Origin: Thermococcus sp.
GTDB taxonomy: Archaea > Methanobacteriota_B > Thermococci > Thermococcales > Thermococcaceae
Assembly: GCA_027023165.1 (NCBI GenBank)
Contig: JALVWX010000022.1
Location: 1 to 17,683, forward strand
Length of the DNA stretch: 17,683 nucleotides
Direction of reading: 5' to 3'
Below are positions 14,523-17,683 of this stretch, in pieces. A program made the position numbers and the translations under genes. The notes under the pieces are model-generated. The model ran no database searches and had not been told where the DNA came from. It saw only the letters and a program-made list of their open reading frames with translations. Position 1 is the first letter of the stretch; each line of letters begins with the position of its first letter.

Positions 14523-15104
14523 ATGAGGATATACGAACCCGTCAACCTCGCCATGCCCCTCGCCAAGAGGCTGGGCGAAACCATAGGGGAGCGCGGAGAC
14601 GTTCCGGACGGCGAGACCATGAGGGAGATTCTGAAGGAGCTTGGCCTGGAGGAGGCCTGCCTCGGCAGGGGCGTTACCGTTTTCAGGAACAGGGATGTCA
14701 TCGCGCTCGTTCTTCCGCAGGGAGAGGTGTTGATGGTGGACATAGTCCCCGCGAGCGGGGAGCTGAGCGACGCCCTCGAGGTCATCGCGTACAGGGACAA
14801 ACAACTGAATGCCTTCATAGTCGAGATACTGCCCGCCAACGACATCGAATACGAGGGCAACATAGGGATAGAGCCAATCATGATCGACGCCGAAACCCTC
14901 GAGTTAGAGAGCAACCCGGTTCTCGGCCACTTTGAGGAGGATGGAAACGGCCTCTTCCTCGCGATTGACCGGGAAACCTACGAACGCTGGAAGGAGGGCG
15001 GAACCACCGGCACCTGTCCGGTCTGCGGCGGCGAGCTTGCATGGAAGGGTTCCGAGGCGTACTGCCGGGACTGCGGCTACAGGGTTAAGGTGGTGAGGGA
15101 ATGA
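14523..15104 (+). CDS. uncharacterised protein with C-terminal zinc ribbon
   Basis: This is a 193-residue soluble protein I cannot assign. The first 150 or so residues form an alpha/beta domain (MRIYEPVNLAMPLAKRLGE, then strands VTVFRNRDVIALVLPQGEVL and helix DALEVIAYRDKQL). The C-terminus is a zinc ribbon with CPVCGG (C165, C168) and CRDCG (C181, C184), followed by a basic strand. Such ribbons bind nucleic acid or partner proteins. The ATG at 14523 follows GGTGGTGAC closely. The stop overlaps the aldolase start (ATGA at 15101-15104), so the two are translationally coupled; whether they share a pathway is unknown. Confidence 0.8.
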   Translation: MRIYEPVNLAMPLAKRLGETIGERGDVPDGETMREILKELGLEEACLGRGVTVFRNRDVIALVLPQGEVLMVDIVPASGELSDALEVIAYRDKQLNAFIVEILPANDIEYEGNIGIEPIMIDAETLELESNPVLGHFEEDGNGLFLAIDRETYERWKEGGTTGTCPVCGGELAWKGSEAYCRDCGYRVKVVRE

Positions 15105-15703
15105 GTCGCACAGCCAGAGTACAGTTGGTTAAATACTCCCACCTAGCCCACGAGCGCGGTTTAACGGCCGCCTTTGGAGGAAACCTGAGCATCAGGCGGG
15201 GAAACCTAATCTTCATCAAGGCAACGGGTGCGGTCATGGACGACATCACCCCCAAACAGATCGCGGTCATCGATATGGATGGAAAGATTCTTTCCGGCGT
15301 GAGGCCTTCCTCTGAGTACAGGCTCCACCTTGCCGTCTACAAAAGAAGGGACGATGTAAGGGCCATAGTCCACCTCCACCCACCGTACTCGATAATCGCC
15401 GCAACGCTGCTGGAAGAAAGGGATAGCCTGCCCATCATAACCCCCGAGGCGGAGCTTTACCTCGGAAAAATTCCGATAGCTCCCTTCAGACCCGCGGGAA
15501 GTGCAGAACTGGCGGAAGTAACCGCGGAAGCCCTGGAAAAATACGATGCTGTTCTGATGGCCAGACACGGCATCGTAACCCTTGGAAAAAGCCTCAGGGA
15601 GGCGTTCTACAAGGCGGAGCTGGTTGAGGAGAGCGCAAAGCTCTGGTACCTCTCGGAAAAGGGTCGAGCGGGGGATGAGCGGAAAAACCAAAGGCTCACT
15701 TAA
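15101..15703 (+). CDS. fucA-like: class II aldolase/adducin family protein, fuculose-phosphate aldolase-like
   Basis: This is a 200-residue class II aldolase that would cleave a ketose 1-phosphate to dihydroxyacetone phosphate and an aldehyde. Zinc ligands align by position with E. coli FucA: H91 and H93 in HLHPP, and H156 in ARHG (H92, H94 and H155 in E. coli). Phosphate-site residues are visible as GGN (26-28), ATG (41-43) and SSE (70-72), with E72 corresponding to catalytic E73. It is slightly short at the C-terminus relative to FucA. The Thermococcales version may act on other ketose 1-phosphates; no fuculose kinase of the usual FGGY type is nearby. It is coupled to the zinc-ribbon gene by ATGA and converges on UPF0147 with an 8-base overlap. 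Confidence 0.85.
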   Translation: MSRTARVQLVKYSHLAHERGLTAAFGGNLSIRRGNLIFIKATGAVMDDITPKQIAVIDMDGKILSGVRPSSEYRLHLAVYKRRDDVRAIVHLHPPYSIIAATLLEERDSLPIITPEAELYLGKIPIAPFRPAGSAELAEVTAEALEKYDAVLMARHGIVTLGKSLREAFYKAELVEESAKLWYLSEKGRAGDERKNQRLT

Positions 15704-15947
15704 CCTGCTCGAGGGCACCGAGAACCTCCCAGATGATCGTCCTCGTGTGCATGGGCATGTTCGGGTCCTCGCTGACTTCCTCAAGGATGGCTATCGCATC
15801 GGCCGCCCTGACGGCCGGCTCCTTGCTCTCATCGAGGAGGACCTCTATCGCCTGCTCGGCGGCACGCCTTATGTTCCTCGGAACAACGGTGTCCTGGACG
15901 ACCTGTTCCTTGAGAACCTGCACGATCTGCTCGATGAGGTCGCTCAT
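15696..15947 (-). CDS. UPF0147 family protein
   Basis: This is an 83-residue, mostly helical acidic protein beginning MSDLIEQIVQVLKEQVVQ, with VPRNIRRAAEQAIEVL and EDPNMPMHTRTIIWEVLGAL. It matches the UPF0147 family, which is common in archaea and has no known function; length is normal. The ATG at 15947 has GGGGGTGAT directly upstream. Promoter candidates on the minus strand are TTTTAGTA (about 15987-15975) and an AT-rich stretch near 16000; neither is clearly better. The gene ends inside the 3' end of the convergent aldolase gene. Confidence 0.9.
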   Translation of the reverse strand: MSDLIEQIVQVLKEQVVQDTVVPRNIRRAAEQAIEVLLDESKEPAVRAADAIAILEEVSEDPNMPMHTRTIIWEVLGALEQVK

Positions 15948-16012
15948 TCCATCACCCCCTTTTCTAAAGAATTGTTACTAAAATCCCCTCGGCTTATCTT
16001 AAGTTATCCTAA

Positions 16013-16025
16013 CTAAAAAACTTTT
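16013..16025 (-). terminator. oligo-T terminator candidate after the adenosyltransferase gene
   Basis: On the minus strand, 37 to 47 bases beyond the adenosyltransferase stop, the sequence reads AAAAGTTTTTTAG, with a run of six T. Archaeal intrinsic termination mainly needs a T run, so this is a plausible end for that transcript ahead of the same-strand UPF0147 gene. Confidence 0.4.
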
Positions 16026-16061
16026 CGGTCAACGTCGAAATCGGGTAAAAGGAAGTTGGGG

Positions 16062-16589
16062 CTAGAACTCAACCCCCCTCCTGGCCAGAACCCCCCTCTG
16101 GTACGGGTGCTTTACCTCCCCCATCTCCGTTACGTAGTCGGCAAGCCCAAAAATATCCTCCGGACAGTAGCGGCCCGTTAAGACGAGTTCGGTATGGGGA
16201 GCCTTGTTTCGGATGAGTTCCTCCACTTCCTCGACGTCGAGCATTCCGAAGCCGAGGGCGACGCAGATCTCGTCGAGAATTACCAAGTCCCACTCGCCGC
16301 TCGAAGCGACTTCCTTGGCCCGCTCCAGTGCTCTCTTTGCGGCCTCTATGTCCTCGGGTTCGGGCTTCCCGTGGACAAACTTGGGCAAACCGAAGGACTC
16401 TATTACCGCGCCGCATTCCCTTATCTTCTTCTGCTCGCCGTAGACGTCGGGGGCCTTCATAAACTGAAGCACAATGACCTTCCCACCGGAGCCGAGCATT
16501 CTGACGGCGAGGCCCAGAGCGGCCGTTGTCTTTCCCTTTCCATTGCCTGTGTAGACGTGAACTAGGCCGAGTTTGTCCTTCCACGACAT
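16062..16589 (-). CDS. cobO: corrinoid (cob(I)yrinic acid a,c-diamide) adenosyltransferase, CobA/CobO/BtuR type
   Basis: This is a 175-residue cytosolic enzyme that transfers the 5'-deoxyadenosyl group of ATP to the corrinoid cobalt. The P-loop TGNGKGKTT is at residues 14-22. LDLVILDEI-like Walker B (DLVILDEI), LVLTGRYCPED and the C-terminal MGEVKHPYQRGVLARRGVEF are family hallmarks. It would serve salvage of cobalamin for B12-dependent enzymes of Thermococcales. The ATG at 16589 is preferred over the GTG at 16598 because GGTGA precedes it. No cobalamin riboswitch is visible upstream. Its leader carries one arm of the 14-base inverted repeat shared with the divergent DUF835 gene. Confidence 0.93.
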   Translation of the reverse strand: MSWKDKLGLVHVYTGNGKGKTTAALGLAVRMLGSGGKVIVLQFMKAPDVYGEQKKIRECGAVIESFGLPKFVHGKPEPEDIEAAKRALERAKEVASSGEWDLVILDEICVALGFGMLDVEEVEELIRNKAPHTELVLTGRYCPEDIFGLADYVTEMGEVKHPYQRGVLARRGVEF

Positions 16590-16603
16590 GGCTTTCACCG
16601 ATG

Positions 16604-16717
16604 GATATTATCTCCAGGGTTTTTAGGGGTTTGGATAACGGGGGGTTACGTCGGTCTTCCGGAAGCAAAGGTTAAATATCCCAATGAAGTAACGCCATGC
16701 ATGCTGGAGATAATATC
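16604..16717. repeat. perfect 14-base inverted repeat in the adenosyltransferase / DUF835 divergent region
   Basis: GATATTATCTCCAG at 16604-16617 is the exact reverse complement of CTGGAGATAATATC at 16704-16717, with 86 bases between. One arm is in the leader of the minus-strand gene, the other covers codons 2 to 6 of the plus-strand gene. Each sense-strand mRNA therefore carries the same 14-mer near its 5' end. Confidence 0.85.
16665..16679 (+). promoter_or_regulatory. BRE/TATA promoter of the DUF835 gene
   Basis: GCAAAG followed by GTTAAATAT is a good archaeal BRE/TATA pair. Its centre near 16675 predicts a start at about 16701, which is the ATG itself, so the mRNA is probably leaderless; no ribosome binding site precedes the ATG. 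Confidence 0.6.
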
Positions 16718-17543
16718 GCTGGGATATTTCCTCCGTGACCTTACAGTTCTCCTCCTCTCAGGTGCGATAGTTGTTATGCTAATTGTAATGAAGGAGAGAA
16801 CGGTCTCAAACTTAGGATACAGCTACTTTATAAAGGCATTCAACGCCCTCCTTTTGGCTTTCATACTGGTTATCATTGCTCAAGTGATAGGTGTTCTCCT
16901 TAGAACAAACGTCCTCAATAACAATCCGGAGTTTATGGAGATAAGATCGATACTCCTCACCATCGGGGCACTCTTCCTTTTCATCTCCTCTTTCATGCTC
17001 TACGTGCCATTCGCCCACGGCAAGTATATGATAGTGCCCGTAGCGGTTGAGCCTGCTGAAAACCTAAAATACGGCGCCTACTGGGGGGGCAGGGAAAAAG
17101 CGCAGGAGGTCTTCCTGAAGCTGACAAAGCGGGAGCGTTTACCCGGGATAGCCGTTACAAGGGATCCTCCAGAGGTGTTCCGGAGCAAGCTCGGCCTCCG
17201 TCTCATTCCAGCGATATGGGTCTCCAAGGTTCAGCACGACGATGCCGTAAGCCCCACCAGACTTGCCCACATCCTGGAAAACCTGCGCCACTTCTTGGAG
17301 GCAACAAACATGGACAAGGTAATCCTGGTGGACTGCGTAGAGTATCTAATCCTTGAGAACGGGGAGGAATCCGTGCTTAAGTTCATAACGAGCCTCAAGG
17401 ACTTTGCAACGCTCAACAGGGGAATCCTCATCATAGCTCTCGACAGGGAGGCCATTGGAGAGAAGACCTTCAACATGCTCGCTTCAGAGCTTAGGCCCAT
17501 CGAGGAACTTGAGGAGTCCCTGAGAGAGATCCATGCAGAGTAG
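16701..17543 (+). CDS. membrane-anchored DUF835 domain protein
   Basis: This 280-residue protein has three hydrophobic segments (about residues 12-30, 45-67 and 83-105). A soluble DUF835 domain follows from about 125 to 270: GIAVTRDPPEVFRSKLG, IPAIWVSKVQ, VSPTRLAHILENLRHFLE, KVILVDCVEYLILENGEE and RGILIIALDREAIGE. DUF835 is widespread in Thermococcales and resembles a degenerate ATPase or signalling fold; its role is unknown. The VLVDCVEYL segment occupies the usual DGxEYL position, with cysteine in place of the common glycine. The start is the leaderless ATG at 16701. It is divergent from the adenosyltransferase gene. Confidence 0.85.
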   Translation: MLEIISLGYFLRDLTVLLLSGAIVVMLIVMKERTVSNLGYSYFIKAFNALLLAFILVIIAQVIGVLLRTNVLNNNPEFMEIRSILLTIGALFLFISSFMLYVPFAHGKYMIVPVAVEPAENLKYGAYWGGREKAQEVFLKLTKRERLPGIAVTRDPPEVFRSKLGLRLIPAIWVSKVQHDDAVSPTRLAHILENLRHFLEATNMDKVILVDCVEYLILENGEESVLKFITSLKDFATLNRGILIIALDREAIGEKTFNMLASELRPIEELEESLREIHAE

Positions 17544-17568
17544 TACCACTGTTTGTAGCTCCCACCTC

Positions 17569-17612
17569 TACCGGGATTAAGCGAAGTTTCTTTCTGCTGG
17601 GGAAACCCGGTA
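17569..17612. repeat. inverted repeat downstream of the DUF835 gene
   Basis: TACCGGG (17569-17575) and CCCGGTA (17606-17612) are perfectly complementary around a 30-base loop, 26 bases after the DUF835 stop. It could be a terminator-type or structured RNA element; the T-run expected of a simple terminator is absent. Confidence 0.45.
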
Positions 17613-17633
17613 TCGGGGGGTTTGAGAGTACAG

Positions 17634-17657
17634 GAAACTTTTCTAGCGAAAAGTTTC
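17634..17657. repeat. 10-bp perfect stem with TAGC loop
   Basis: GAAACTTTTC (17634-17643) and GAAAAGTTTC (17648-17657) form an exact 10-base-pair stem with a four-base loop. A related GCGAAGTTTC occurs at 17581-17590, partly repeating GCGAAAAGTTTC of the right arm. The window ends 26 bases later, so the neighbouring gene is unknown. It may be an operator, a terminator or the end of a small repeat element. Confidence 0.6.
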
Positions 17658-17683
17658 ATCAAAGTCTGTGGTTCCTCTTAAGC

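Noticed and set aside
14142..14804. 220-codon minus-strand open frame
   Set aside because: It runs through the tRNA-Tyr gene and antisense to the zinc-ribbon gene, and overlaps the Tfx start; its product resembles no family.
16590..16700. Cobalamin riboswitch upstream of the adenosyltransferase gene
   Set aside because: The gap is too short and lacks a recognisable B12-box; only the short inverted repeat is present.
17630..17670. C/D box guide RNA on the minus strand (TTGATGAAA resembles a C box)
   Set aside because: No CTGA D or D' box occurs at usable spacing, and the following bases form a perfect hairpin instead of a guide.
1..17683. CRISPR arrays, insertion sequences, transposase or integrase genes
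   Set aside because: No regularly spaced repeats and no transposase or integrase frame were found on either strand; the island edges show only the DUF2139 duplication.

Overview
The window looks like a chromosomal segment from a hyperthermophilic euryarchaeon of the order Thermococcales, most likely a Thermococcus. The evidence is archaeal BRE/TATA promoters, GGTG-type ribosome binding sites, an encoded-CCA tRNA-Tyr with a C1-G72 pair, and a gene set typical of that group (TrmB-type sugar regulator, Tfx, UPF0147, a DUF835 membrane protein, a tetraether-lipid radical SAM enzyme). This is judged from sequence features alone; no database was searched.

Layout. Bases 1-726 (+) hold the end of a radical SAM tetraether-lipid synthase-like gene and a small uncharacterised gene. 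Bases 723-11232 form a sugar uptake and catabolism island arranged around one divergent control region (7383-7625). Leftward runs a tightly packed operon: substrate-binding lipoprotein, two MalF/MalG-type permeases, a GH5-like glycoside hydrolase, a PfkB sugar kinase and a DUF2139 protein. Rightward run a TrmB-family regulator, a MalK-type ATPase and a fucose/arabinose isomerase-fold protein. Each promoter carries its own copy of the palindrome TTTACT-N3-AG-TA(A/T)A, matching the known TrmB half-sites TACT/AGTA, so both arms are probably controlled by the local regulator. The inferred logic is import of an oligosaccharide, cytosolic cleavage by the GH5 enzyme, isomerisation to a ketose and phosphorylation by the PfkB kinase. 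A beta-mannoside route (mannose to fructose to fructose-6-phosphate) is the simplest fit but is not proven.

A second DUF2139 gene (11251-12699) lies on the other side of the island, in the same orientation as the first. The two proteins are colinear and very similar, and keep the same histidines. DUF2139 has no function known to me. Its position as last gene of the sugar operon makes it the best candidate here for an undescribed carbohydrate-active protein.

Bases 12785-17543 are more ordinary. They hold a CidA/LrgA-CidB/LrgB membrane pair, a Tfx-like DNA-binding protein, tRNA-Tyr, a zinc-ribbon protein translationally coupled to a class II (fuculose-phosphate-type) aldolase, UPF0147, a corrinoid adenosyltransferase, and a DUF835 membrane protein. 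The last two are divergent and share a perfect 14-base inverted repeat. The final 140 bases hold no gene but contain two inverted repeats. No insertion sequence, CRISPR array or rRNA was seen. No gene-free stretch exceeds 300 bases.
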